43,490 bases of DNA, from the NCBI GenBank assembly GCA_021801825.1, contig JAJYXK010000014.1:1-43490 (forward strand), given 5' to 3'. Source of the DNA: a bacterium (GTDB lineage Bacteria; Patescibacteriota; Minisyncoccia; UBA6257; JAGOQP01). This document shows positions 14,600 to 22,059 of this stretch, piece by piece (position 1 is the first letter of the stretch; each line of letters begins with the position of its first letter). The position numbers and the translations under genes were made by a program. Below the pieces are notes generated by a model. That model did not search any database. It worked only from the letters and a program-made list of their open reading frames with translations, and was not told the DNA's origin.

Positions 14600-16141
14600 A
14601 TGAATGATAATATTTTATATTTAGGAAAAACTAATTTTCGTAATCAAGAACGTACCTTTGGTATTAAGCTTGCGGATCGTCGCCAGCACACGTATATTAT
14701 TGGTAAGTCAGGAACGGGGAAGAGTACTCTCCTTTTGAACATGGTTATTTCCGATGTGAAAGCGGGACATGGGGTGTGCTTTGTGGATCCGCACGGAGAA
14801 ACTGCGGAAGAAATTTTACATTTTATTCCCGAAGAAAGAGTTGAGGATGTTATTTACATAAATCCAGCAGATATTAATTTCCCTATTGCGTTTAATCCAT
14901 TGGAGCGAGTTGATTTTGAGATGCGTCACTTGGTCGCGTCAGGTCTTATGTCGGTGTTTAAAAAAATATGGCCCGATGCGTGGTCTGCGCGTATGGAATA
15001 TATTTTAAACAATACATTATTGGCGTTATTAGAATATCCAGGATCTACACTCTTAGGAATTATGAAAATGTACTCTGATAAAGAGTTTCGCCGTAAGATC
15101 GTTAGTGATCTACAAGATCCGAGTGTCCGCTCGTTTTGGGTTGATGAATTTGCTAAATACACACAGAAATTAGAGACCGAAGGAGTTGCTGCAATTCAAA
15201 ATAAAATTGGGCAGTTTGTGACCAACCCATTGATTCGCAGTATTATTGGACAAGTAAAATCATCTTTTGATTTTCGTCAAGCAATGGACGAGGGAAAAAT
15301 TATTATTGTGAACCTTTCTAAGGGAAAAATTGGAGAAGATAATTCCAACCTGTTGGGGGCTATGCTCATTACTAAATTACAGTTAGCGGCGATGTCTCGG
15401 GTTGATATTCCTATGAGCGAACGCAAAGATTTCTTCTTATACGTTGATGAGTTCCAAAACTTTGCCACCGAATCTTTTGCGACTATTTTGTCTGAGGCAA
15501 GAAAATATAGACTATCTCTTATCGTTGCCCATCAATATATTGCTCAGCTGGAACAAGAGAAAAACACAAAAGTACGAGATGCTATTTTTGGTAACGTAGG
15601 AACCATGATTGTATTTCGCGTGGGAGCTGATGATGCGGAGTTTTTGGAGAAAGAATTCTTTGAAGAGTTTTTAGCAAGTGACTTTGTTAATTTGCCCAAT
15701 GCGCATATTTATGCGCGTATTATGGTTGATGGAATATCCTCCCGTCCGTTTTCTGCAAAAACACTTCCACCACCACCCTTGCCTGTGCCTTCTCTTTTTG
15801 ATACTATCCTCCAGTCATCGCGGGCGAAGTATTCTATTTCAAAAGAGAAAGTTGATGAGAAAATCCGCGCCGATTATTATGGATCTGCTGATGCAAAGGC
15901 AGATGATATGGTGGCGCGTCGTAATGAGCGATCGCTTCATGAAGTGTTAAAGAAAGAACTCCCAACTGATTCTCATAAGAAAAAGGAGCATGAACATCCG
16001 TCGCGAGAAAAAAAACCACTTGAAGAACGTCTGAATGTGGATGTATTAAAAAACCTTATTCGTAGTTCGCTTAGTAATCCTCAAGACAATCAAAATGTTT
16101 CCGAAAAGGATGCGTCTGATGGTGCTACTGAAAACGAATAG
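14600..16141 (+). CDS. T4SS-type coupling ATPase (VirD4/TraD/HerA-like)
   Basis: A 513-aa P-loop ATPase. Walker A is GKSGTGKST (35-43) and Walker B is FFLYVDEF with D283-E284. The intervening GHGVCFVDPHGETAEEIL and the C-terminal sensor region ARKYRLSLIVAHQYIAQLE fit the VirD4/TraD and HerA/FtsK-like DNA-pumping families. No transmembrane segment is visible; the preceding gene supplies one. The last 110 residues are a charged, probably disordered tail (SHKKKEHEHPSREKKP). Whether it moves DNA, as in conjugation or uptake, or protein is unknown; no relaxase or pilus genes are in the window. Confidence 0.8.
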   Translation: MNDNILYLGKTNFRNQERTFGIKLADRRQHTYIIGKSGTGKSTLLLNMVISDVKAGHGVCFVDPHGETAEEILHFIPEERVEDVIYINPADINFPIAFNPLERVDFEMRHLVASGLMSVFKKIWPDAWSARMEYILNNTLLALLEYPGSTLLGIMKMYSDKEFRRKIVSDLQDPSVRSFWVDEFAKYTQKLETEGVAAIQNKIGQFVTNPLIRSIIGQVKSSFDFRQAMDEGKIIIVNLSKGKIGEDNSNLLGAMLITKLQLAAMSRVDIPMSERKDFFLYVDEFQNFATESFATILSEARKYRLSLIVAHQYIAQLEQEKNTKVRDAIFGNVGTMIVFRVGADDAEFLEKEFFEEFLASDFVNLPNAHIYARIMVDGISSRPFSAKTLPPPPLPVPSLFDTILQSSRAKYSISKEKVDEKIRADYYGSADAKADDMVARRNERSLHEVLKKELPTDSHKKKEHEHPSREKKPLEERLNVDVLKNLIRSSLSNPQDNQNVSEKDASDGATENE

Positions 16142-16179
16142 AAATTTAATCAAAATTAGTAATTATAAATTTTATAGAT

Positions 16180-16746
16180 ATGCTTGCATATAATGAAGTG
16201 AGAAAGGGACATGTTATTGTCTATGAAGGATCCGCATATGAAATTTTGTCGGCTGATTTTTTGCGTATGCAACAACGCAAGCCGGTTATGAAAGTAAAGA
16301 TGCGTGAATTGGCGAGTGGAAAAGTGAAAGAAACTTCGTTTCAATCTAGTGATGAGTTTGAGGAGGCGGAGCTAGATCGCATGCCCTCAGTATTTTTATA
16401 TAAAGGGAAGGGAGAGTTTTGGTTTTGTGAAAAAGGGAATCCAAAAAATAGGTTTATGCTACCCGAAGTAGATCTTGGAATTTCTGCTCAATTTCTTAAA
16501 CCAAACAGTGAAGTTACTACTGTTAAGTTTGGTGATAAAATTATTACCGTGCAGCTTCCTATTAAGATGGAATTTTTAGTAACCGAAGCGCCGCCCGCAA
16601 TCAAAGGAAACACTGCGCAAGGAGGAAATAAACAGGTAACTTTGGAAACAGGAGCGACTGTAAGCACTCCCATGTTTGTGAATGAAGGGGATATGATTCG
16701 TGTGAATACCGAAACAGGAGAGTATGTGGAACGGGTGCAGAAATAG
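16180..16746 (+). CDS. efp: Elongation factor P with atypical tip loop
   Basis: EF-P rescues ribosomes stalled on polyproline. The 188-aa protein has the three-domain layout: N-terminal MLAYNEVRKGHVIVYEG, the KVKMRELASGKVKETSF strand pair, and a C-terminal OB fold ending GATVSTPMFVNEGDMIRVNTETGEYVERV. The domain I tip normally reads V-K-P-G-K-G-Q-A, with Lys34 modified in E. coli. Here the aligned segment is L-R-M-Q-Q-R-K-P, putting Gln32 at the Lys34 column with Arg33-Lys34 next to it. I recall similar QQRKP loops in other CPR EF-Ps. The common lysylation/rhamnosylation chemistry is therefore not assured. A weak terminator follows at 16815-16840. Confidence 0.93.
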   Translation: MLAYNEVRKGHVIVYEGSAYEILSADFLRMQQRKPVMKVKMRELASGKVKETSFQSSDEFEEAELDRMPSVFLYKGKGEFWFCEKGNPKNRFMLPEVDLGISAQFLKPNSEVTTVKFGDKIITVQLPIKMEFLVTEAPPAIKGNTAQGGNKQVTLETGATVSTPMFVNEGDMIRVNTETGEYVERVQK

Positions 16747-16751
16747 CAATT

Positions 16752-16783
16752 AGCTCGCCTCGCTGAAGCTATGGCGAAGCGGG
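16752..16783. repeat. GC-rich intergenic repeat after efp
   Basis: Contains TCGC and GCGA arms around GAAGCTATG. Its reverse complement starts CCACCCGCTTCGCCATAGC, similar to CCACCTTCGCCAAGGCTATG at 42112-42131. Probably a short dispersed repeat. Confidence 0.4.
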
Positions 16784-16814
16784 TGGTTAGAGGGTGTATT
16801 TAGAGAAGAGTTTT

Positions 16815-16840
16815 AAAAACAACCCACAGGGGCTGTTTTT
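16815..16840 (+). terminator. Terminator after efp
   Basis: AAAAACAACCC pairs with GGGCTGTTTTT with one mismatch, ending in T5. It belongs to the same family as the hairpins at 41017-41043 and 43465-43489. Confidence 0.6.
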
Positions 16841-16845
16841 GTATA

Positions 16846-16875
16846 TTGACTTTATTATATCTTGTGTGTTATAAT
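16846..16875 (+). promoter_or_regulatory. Strong promoter of the 16998 cassette
   Basis: TTGACT (16846-16851), an 18-nt spacer, then TATAAT (16870-16875), a perfect -10. The leader before the SD is about 100 nt. Confidence 0.7.
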
Positions 16876-16997
16876 ATATCCAGCAAACTACAAGTAAATA
16901 CTTGAGAATGCAGTGGTTTTTGAGCAAACGTTCAAACACACCGTATTGGTGGCCACAACTCCATGCCTATGAAATGGCTGAAAAAAAGGAGAAAAAA

Positions 16998-17522
16998 ATG
17001 GAAACCTCAGAAAAGATTTTGAAATTAAAAGATTTATTACTGAACTGTTTTGCTAACCCGCATCTTTCTAATGATTTGTCTTCCGGTGTTAAGCGGGTGA
17101 TGGATAATTTCTACAATACAGCGAGTGAAGCAAAATATGACTTCGAAAAATATTGTGATCTACAGTATATTGTTGATTATACGCTTCAATTAATAGCGAG
17201 AGCTCTTCATGGATCTTTTGATGAACAGAAAAGATCTAAGGAATTTCTCTCTACCGCTCTTGGGACAAAAGCGTGTTATGGCGGGATGACCAGAGAATCG
17301 CTTGTCACCGAGGTAGTAAAGAAAAATAACGTTTCTGCAAAAATTGAAACTCTAAAGAGTTTGTTTAATGAGTTGCTTTCTGCTGCCAAGGACCTTGGAC
17401 TTCAGGTTTTTGACGAGGAAGAATTCAGATACAGCTGGTACTACTCTCTTCATATTTCAAAGATTGAGATATACAGGTATTTTCAAAGAGAGGGGGTCCC
17501 AGAGGCTTTCTTAAAATCATAA
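16998..17522 (+). CDS. Hypothetical protein, 174 aa, single-gene cassette
   Basis: I do not recognise this protein. ATG 16998 (METSEKILKL) is preceded by a strong AAGGAG (spacing 6) and is the preferred start. An in-frame ATG at 16908 without SD would add 30 residues (MQWFLSKRSN and on). The product is soluble, helical and charged, with an aromatic C-terminal part (EEEFRYSWYYSLHISKIEIYRYFQREGVPEAF). It has its own consensus-like promoter and a strong terminator, so it forms a self-contained unit between efp and murC, both core genes. That layout and the SD suggest an acquired gene. Confidence 0.7.
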   Translation: METSEKILKLKDLLLNCFANPHLSNDLSSGVKRVMDNFYNTASEAKYDFEKYCDLQYIVDYTLQLIARALHGSFDEQKRSKEFLSTALGTKACYGGMTRESLVTEVVKKNNVSAKIETLKSLFNELLSAAKDLGLQVFDEEEFRYSWYYSLHISKIEIYRYFQREGVPEAFLKS

Positions 17523-17544
17523 ATTGTCCTTTTTATTGTTTATG

Positions 17545-17572
17545 AAGTCGCCCCGTTGGGGCGACTTTTTTT
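17545..17572 (+). terminator. Intrinsic terminator of the 16998 cassette
   Basis: AAGTCGCCCC and GGGGCGACTT form a 10-bp stem with a GTT loop, followed by a seven-T tract. It overlaps the region where a murC -35 would be expected. Confidence 0.9.
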
Positions 17573-17584
17573 ATATAATAAATT

Positions 17585-17593
17585 TGCTATAGT
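17585..17593 (+). promoter_or_regulatory. Extended -10 of murC, leaderless
   Basis: TTGCTATAGT contains TGN plus TATAGT (17588-17593). The ATG follows after exactly 6 nt. There is no good -35, consistent with an extended -10 promoter. Confidence 0.55.
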
Positions 17594-17599
17594 GCCACT

Positions 17600-18901
17600 A
17601 TGGAGAAGGATATTTTATTAAACGCAAAACATATTCATTTTATTGGAATTGGGGGAATTGGAGTTTCGGCAATCGCGCGTAAATTTTTATTAGAAAAGAA
17701 AACGGTGACGGGATCTGATATGGTTATATCTCCATTAGTTAAAGATCTTCAGAAATTAGGGGCGCAGGTGTGGAAAGGACACTCCGCCAGTCATATTTCA
17801 AAAGACATTGAGGTGGTTATTTATACCAAAGCCGCAAGTAATGATAACCCTGAATTAGTACGGGCTCATGAACTCGCTATTCCTACGCTTACGTATTCGC
17901 AAGCGCTCGGTATTATTTCTGCGCATATGTACACTATTGCGGTCGCGGGATCGCATGGAAAAACAACCACTACCGGTATGATTGCGTGGGGACTTTTGCA
18001 AGCAAAAAAAGATCCGACCGTAATTGTGGGGAGTTTATTAAAGGATATTCCCACTAATTTTATTGCAGGAAAAGGAAAACACTTTGTAGTGGAGGCGTGT
18101 GAATATGGAAAATCGTTTCTAGATTTAAATCCTCATATTGCGGTTATTACCAACATTGATAATGATCACTTGGATTACTATAAAACAAAGGCAAATCTTA
18201 TTAGGGCATTTATTGCGTTTGCGCAAAAAATTCCCCGCGATGGATATCTTATCACCAATCTTAAGGATCCAGCGTGCGCTCGCGTTGCTGATGCGGTCTC
18301 GTGTCATGTTATTGATTATAGTTTTGTTGTTCCTCCCGCTGATGCGAAGCTTATCGGAGAACACAATAAAATGAATATGCGCGCCGCGTTTTCGGTTCTT
18401 AAAACGCTACATATTCCCAAGGGAACTATTTATAGAGCGCTTACTTCTTTTTCTGGAACCGCGCGACGGTTGGAATATAAGGGGGTTACTAAAAAAGGAA
18501 TGGTGGTGTATGAAGATTACGCGCATCACCCAACAGAAATCGCGGCAACGCTACGCGCGATTCACGAACATTTTATTGATAAAAAAATTATATGTGTGTT
18601 TCAACCGCATCTTTACTCTCGCACCAAACTTTTGTTTAAAGATTTTGTGAAACAACTTGTTTCTCCTGATGTGTTATTTATACTTCCTATCTATGCGGCA
18701 CGAGAGAAAAAAGATATAACTGTTTCATCTCAAAAATTAGTGAAAGAACTTTCAATAAAACGGAAAGGAAAGAAAACGGTATACGTTCCATCGCATGAAA
18801 AAGCAGTTTCTTTAGCGCGATTATATGATGATCCTAACACACTTTTATTAACCATGGGGGCGGGGGAGGCATATAAGATCGGTGATGAATTATTAAAATG
18901 A
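17600..18901 (+). CDS. murC: UDP-N-acetylmuramate--L-alanine ligase
   Basis: MurC adds L-Ala to UDP-MurNAc, the first step in the cytoplasmic assembly of the peptidoglycan stem peptide. The 433-aa protein has the N-terminal HFIGIGGIGVSAIARKFL (UDP-binding Rossmann), the ATP loop GSHGKTTTTGMI, EACEYGKSFLDLNPHIAVITNIDNDHLDYY (Mur ligase core), YEDYAHHPTEIAATL, FQPHLYSRTKLLF, and a C-terminal MGAGEAYKIGDELL. It therefore belongs to the complete Mur family. The start at 17600 lies 6 nt behind its -10. Together with rodA and mltG it shows that the cell makes a peptidoglycan wall. Confidence 0.96.
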   Translation: MEKDILLNAKHIHFIGIGGIGVSAIARKFLLEKKTVTGSDMVISPLVKDLQKLGAQVWKGHSASHISKDIEVVIYTKAASNDNPELVRAHELAIPTLTYSQALGIISAHMYTIAVAGSHGKTTTTGMIAWGLLQAKKDPTVIVGSLLKDIPTNFIAGKGKHFVVEACEYGKSFLDLNPHIAVITNIDNDHLDYYKTKANLIRAFIAFAQKIPRDGYLITNLKDPACARVADAVSCHVIDYSFVVPPADAKLIGEHNKMNMRAAFSVLKTLHIPKGTIYRALTSFSGTARRLEYKGVTKKGMVVYEDYAHHPTEIAATLRAIHEHFIDKKIICVFQPHLYSRTKLLFKDFVKQLVSPDVLFILPIYAAREKKDITVSSQKLVKELSIKRKGKKTVYVPSHEKAVSLARLYDDPNTLLLTMGAGEAYKIGDELLK

Positions 18902-18916
18902 TTATTTGTTTTCCTT

Positions 18917-18984
18917 CCATTCGCCAATTCCCCAGTACTACAACGGGGTTGAGTACGGGGCGCAGCGTGCGAATCGGCGGATGG
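18917..18984. repeat. Imperfect 68-bp hairpin related to the par-region palindromes
   Basis: Outer arms CCATTCGCCAATTC (18917-18930) and GAATCGGCGGATGG (18971-18984) match the arms of the perfect palindromes at 36803-36840 and 37208-37237, with two changes in the right arm. The centre is different and itself folds: CCCC/GGGG, GTACT/AGTAC and CAAC/GTTG. It fills the murC-mnmA spacer. Confidence 0.6.
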
Positions 18985-19010
18985 GATGTTTTTATTTTTT
19001 AGTCATAGAC

Positions 19011-20114
19011 ATGTTTTTCTTAAAACAAAAAAAACTTAAAATTTGCGTGGCATTATCTGGTGGTGTGGATTCATCGGTTGCGGCGTATTTACTTAAAAAA
19101 CAGGGGCATGATGTCTTTGGGGTTTTTGTTCGTGGATATAACGTAGATGGATGTCAGGATCGTGAAGCTCATGACGCGCGCCGCGTAGCCGAGACGCTTC
19201 AAATCCCTTTCTATGTGTTTGATTTTGAAAAAGAATACTACAACCAAGTGGTGAAATATATGCTGGACGGCTACGCGCAGGGGATCACCCCGAATCCCGA
19301 TGTGGTGTGCAACTCTGAGATAAAATTTGGATTGTTGTATGAAGCGGCGATGAAATTAGGGGCTGATGCGGTGGCGAGTGGACACTATGCGCGAACGAAA
19401 TCAAAAACTAAAAACAGAAAACTTATAATAGGGAATAACTATGCGCTGAGGGCGGGGAAGGATAATAACAAGGACCAATCGTATTTCTTGTGGCAAATTC
19501 CACGCGAGCGGTTCTCAAGAATACTATTTCCTATCGGCGATTTAAAAAAGAAAAAAGTAAGAAAGTTTGCGCAACAAGCCGGACTTTTTACCGCGACAAA
19601 AAAAGACTCACAAGGAGTTTGTTTTCTGGGAAAATTTTCATTTGTTGATTTCTTGAAACAACACATCCCGTATGGTCCGGGGGATGTGGTGGATATTTCG
19701 GGTAAAAAAGTGGGAACGCACGATGGTGTGCTTTTATATACTCTTGGGCAACGACATGGATTTATAAATACTGCAGGACATGAAATGTTCGTGGTAAAAC
19801 GTGACATTGCCTCTAATACATTAGTAGTTGTTCCCGAAGGACATGAATTGCTTTCTTGTGCGCAATTTCATGCTACCAACGCAAACTTCTTGGATGAAAA
19901 ATTTGAAGAAAAAATAAAACAAGGACACGTTGTTTCGGTATTAGCGCGCGTGCGATATCGCCAGCCATTATTTAAAGCACGTGTTTCTTTTTCCAATGGT
20001 GTGTTTACGGTGCATCCCTCTCGTGCTTATAAACTGTTTCCAACCGAAGGACAATCGGTAGTGTTTTATGATAAAAGGGAAACTGTTTTTGGGGGAGGAG
20101 TAATTTCTGGATAG
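19011..20114 (+). CDS. mnmA: tRNA-specific 2-thiouridylase MnmA
   Basis: MnmA thiolates U34 of tRNA-Lys, -Glu and -Gln. The 367-aa product starts MFFLKQKKLKICVALSGGVDSS, with the PP-loop SGGVDSS at residues 16-22. The family's C-N-x-x-I-K-F is present as NPDVVCNSEIKF (C100), and the second cysteine is in SQGVCFLG (C204), the pair that carries and releases the persulfide. SGHYAR and LYTLGQRHGF are also conserved. ATG 19011 is chosen because earlier in-frame codons run back through the repeat at 18917-18984. It has no SD. It lies downstream of murC in the same direction. Confidence 0.95.
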   Translation: MFFLKQKKLKICVALSGGVDSSVAAYLLKKQGHDVFGVFVRGYNVDGCQDREAHDARRVAETLQIPFYVFDFEKEYYNQVVKYMLDGYAQGITPNPDVVCNSEIKFGLLYEAAMKLGADAVASGHYARTKSKTKNRKLIIGNNYALRAGKDNNKDQSYFLWQIPRERFSRILFPIGDLKKKKVRKFAQQAGLFTATKKDSQGVCFLGKFSFVDFLKQHIPYGPGDVVDISGKKVGTHDGVLLYTLGQRHGFINTAGHEMFVVKRDIASNTLVVVPEGHELLSCAQFHATNANFLDEKFEEKIKQGHVVSVLARVRYRQPLFKARVSFSNGVFTVHPSRAYKLFPTEGQSVVFYDKRETVFGGGVISG

Positions 20115-20174
20115 AATAGGTAAAAAATAAGTTACTATGAAATACAACTCCTTTATTGGTGGTTTTTGTATGAA

Positions 20175-20203
20175 TTGACATCTTGTATATTTGGTGATAT
20201 AAT
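20175..20203 (+). promoter_or_regulatory. Perfect consensus promoter
   Basis: TTGACA (20175-20180), a 17-nt spacer and TATAAT (20198-20203) match the sigma-70 consensus at every position, the only such case I saw in the window. It drives the 20284-21982 cassette through a leader of about 74 nt. Confidence 0.85.
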
Positions 20204-20283
20204 TATAGCGCACCTTTAAATTATTATATAGAAAAATAAAGGTTTTAATTATAAATTAAATTAACTAATTAGAGGAGTGGTCC

Positions 20284-21468
20284 GTGAAAAAAATAACATT
20301 TTTCGTGAGATTGCTTGTATTTACAATATTTTTTGTGAATACGGGTATTGTCTCTGAGCTGTCTTCTCGGATTACCTCTGATAAAAAGGTTAATTTGAGA
20401 AACATTCCTATTGCACAGAAATTGTGTGTAGAGATTACCATGCGTGCACGTGAACAGGTAAAGAGTGGCACCGCATACTCTCCAAAAGACTACTTCAGAG
20501 ACATGAGTCAAATTTTTCGTCTTGAAGATAGTCTTTCTGTATATACTTCATCACCTTCAATAATTGCGGAATTACAGGAAATGTTGATGATTTCTGTGAG
20601 AAAGGGTATATATACCTATAAAGAGATAACCCTTGCTCGCGAAAGCTTAAAAATGAAAGGCGATTATTTTCGAGATGCACTTATTTCGAATGTAGAACAT
20701 GTTTCATTTTCGGAGATAATATCCTCTGTTTCCCTGTGGTTTCTAAGACAGTATATATTGGATCTTATTCCTGCCTTATTGCTTATATTGCTTTGGGCGT
20801 ATGAAAAGGAGCGAACGAGTATTCTCAAAAATCCCCTCAGTATCTGTTTATCTCTAATTTCTTTTCCTGTATTTTTTTCCATCATATTTTTTCAATGGAT
20901 GAGAGAAAAAGGAAGAGAGATATATGCAGAAACTCAATTAAGAAGAACGAAGGATAGATTTTTATCTATTCTGTCTGAAAATGAGATGGGGGCCATCAAG
21001 ACATTTGCTCGAAGTAATTTATCTTTAAGGGTATGGAACACATCACTCTCCGATTCTTTTAAAAGATCATTTGCTTTGTCTCTCGTTGCTTTTTTCCTCT
21101 GTTCTTTATCTACTATGCAGGTTACTTCTTCAGAAATACAACATCACGCAGTTGCCTTGTATGAAATCGTTGCTGATTCTGGGGGATTTCATTCTGTAGA
21201 TTATGACATTGGAATAACTGCGTCTGTGCCTGGCAATGAATTCAAAATAAGATTTAGCTCTCCAACTACTATCTCTTTTGATAGAGCTCCCATTCTTTTA
21301 CAGGGATTCTTCAATCGGATTGAACATATTCCTCTCTCTGGATTATTGTTTTTGTTTTTTAATTTAAACAATTCAATAATCAATAATAAGGAGAAAGGAA
21401 ATGAAAGCTGTTTATATAGCAATCGTAATTATGTTCTTGTCGGGCATCACCGTTGCTCAATCTTTTGA
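20284..21468 (+). CDS. Hypothetical multi-pass membrane protein, 394 aa
   Basis: I do not recognise this protein. GTG 20284 has a GAGGAG SD. A signal-like N-terminal helix (FFVRLLVFTIFFVNTGIV) is followed by a soluble segment of about 125 residues, then hydrophobic segments near 155-175 (ILDLIPALLLILLWAY), 187-206 (ICLSLISFPVFFSIIFF), 263-282 (SFALSLVAFFLCSLSTM) and 345-360 (LSGLLFLFFNL). Between the second and third lies a basic cytosolic-type loop (REKGREIYAETQLRRTKDR). The C-terminus overlaps the next gene by 68 nt, so translation may be coupled. The cassette has the strongest promoter in the window, implying high expression. Confidence 0.65.
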   Translation: MKKITFFVRLLVFTIFFVNTGIVSELSSRITSDKKVNLRNIPIAQKLCVEITMRAREQVKSGTAYSPKDYFRDMSQIFRLEDSLSVYTSSPSIIAELQEMLMISVRKGIYTYKEITLARESLKMKGDYFRDALISNVEHVSFSEIISSVSLWFLRQYILDLIPALLLILLWAYEKERTSILKNPLSICLSLISFPVFFSIIFFQWMREKGREIYAETQLRRTKDRFLSILSENEMGAIKTFARSNLSLRVWNTSLSDSFKRSFALSLVAFFLCSLSTMQVTSSEIQHHAVALYEIVADSGGFHSVDYDIGITASVPGNEFKIRFSSPTTISFDRAPILLQGFFNRIEHIPLSGLLFLFFNLNNSIINNKEKGNESCLYSNRNYVLVGHHRCSIF

Positions 21469-21982
21469 ATTAAAATCCCTCTCAGTTTCTACTGGGAAGA
21501 GTGCAACCTCAAGCGGATATGACATCAATATAGGATTTTCTAACGGAATCAATAATTTCAATGTTATTGGAAACCATCAACGGGTATATGGAACTTTTTC
21601 TATACCAGTTGGGATTCCGTGGCTAGCTGTTTCTGTTAGTGGAGGATTCTATAAAAATTGTCCATGGATTGGTCCGCTGGTTGTCTTTAAGCCCACTACA
21701 TTTCTTTCCACTACTCACTGGTATGGACTTTCTGCCGGACATCCTGATGTTCCAGCATTGGAAGTAAATGCTCTTATTAAGTTTAACTCTATGACATTAA
21801 CCTTCGGGAATCTCTCTGCCTCCTGCGCAATTCTTACTTTTGATTGTGCTGAGACTGACTATATTCCTGGGTTGAAGTATTCTGGCGCAATAAATGGTTC
21901 GTGGACGTTTTTTCTTTCTACGGACTATTCCACAAAAAATAAAGAACCTTTATTTATGTTTGGTTTGAAGCACGCGTTTTAG
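21401..21982 (+). CDS. Exported hypothetical protein, possible beta-barrel
   Basis: The 193-aa product begins with a clear signal peptide (MKAVYIAIVIMFLSGITVAQS, likely cut after A-Q-S or V-A). The mature part consists of short alternating strands (YDINIGFSNGINNFNVIG, RVYGTFSIPVG, WLAVSVSGGFY, LTFGNLSASCAILTF) and ends LFMFGLKHAF with a terminal Phe. That pattern is typical of outer-membrane beta-barrel proteins of Gram-negative bacteria, unexpected if the host is a CPR cell without such a membrane. An AAGGAG SD precedes the ATG within the end of the upstream gene. A terminator follows at 21998-22024. The barrel reading is inference. Confidence 0.6.
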   Translation: MKAVYIAIVIMFLSGITVAQSFELKSLSVSTGKSATSSGYDINIGFSNGINNFNVIGNHQRVYGTFSIPVGIPWLAVSVSGGFYKNCPWIGPLVVFKPTTFLSTTHWYGLSAGHPDVPALEVNALIKFNSMTLTFGNLSASCAILTFDCAETDYIPGLKYSGAINGSWTFFLSTDYSTKNKEPLFMFGLKHAF

Positions 21983-21997
21983 TTGGCTTCAACCAAG

Positions 21998-22024
21998 AAT
22001 CCCGGCGGTAGCCGGGATTTTTAT
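21998..22024 (+). terminator. Terminator of the 20284-21982 cassette
   Basis: AATCCCGGC and GCCGGGATT form a 9-bp stem with a GGTA loop, followed by TTTTATTTT. Confidence 0.85.
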
Positions 22025-22025
22025 T

Positions 22026-22053
22026 TTGAGTTTCTTGTTTTACGTTGTATCTT
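22026..22053 (+). promoter_or_regulatory. tsaD promoter, leaderless
   Basis: TTGAGT (22026-22031), a 16-nt spacer and TATCTT (22048-22053). ATG 22060 follows after exactly 6 nt. Confidence 0.55.
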
Positions 22054-22059
22054 GTACTT

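Noticed and set aside
20284-21982. Frameshift joining the two overlapping genes
   Set aside because: The second frame has its own SD and a clean signal peptide, so these are two genes with an overlap.
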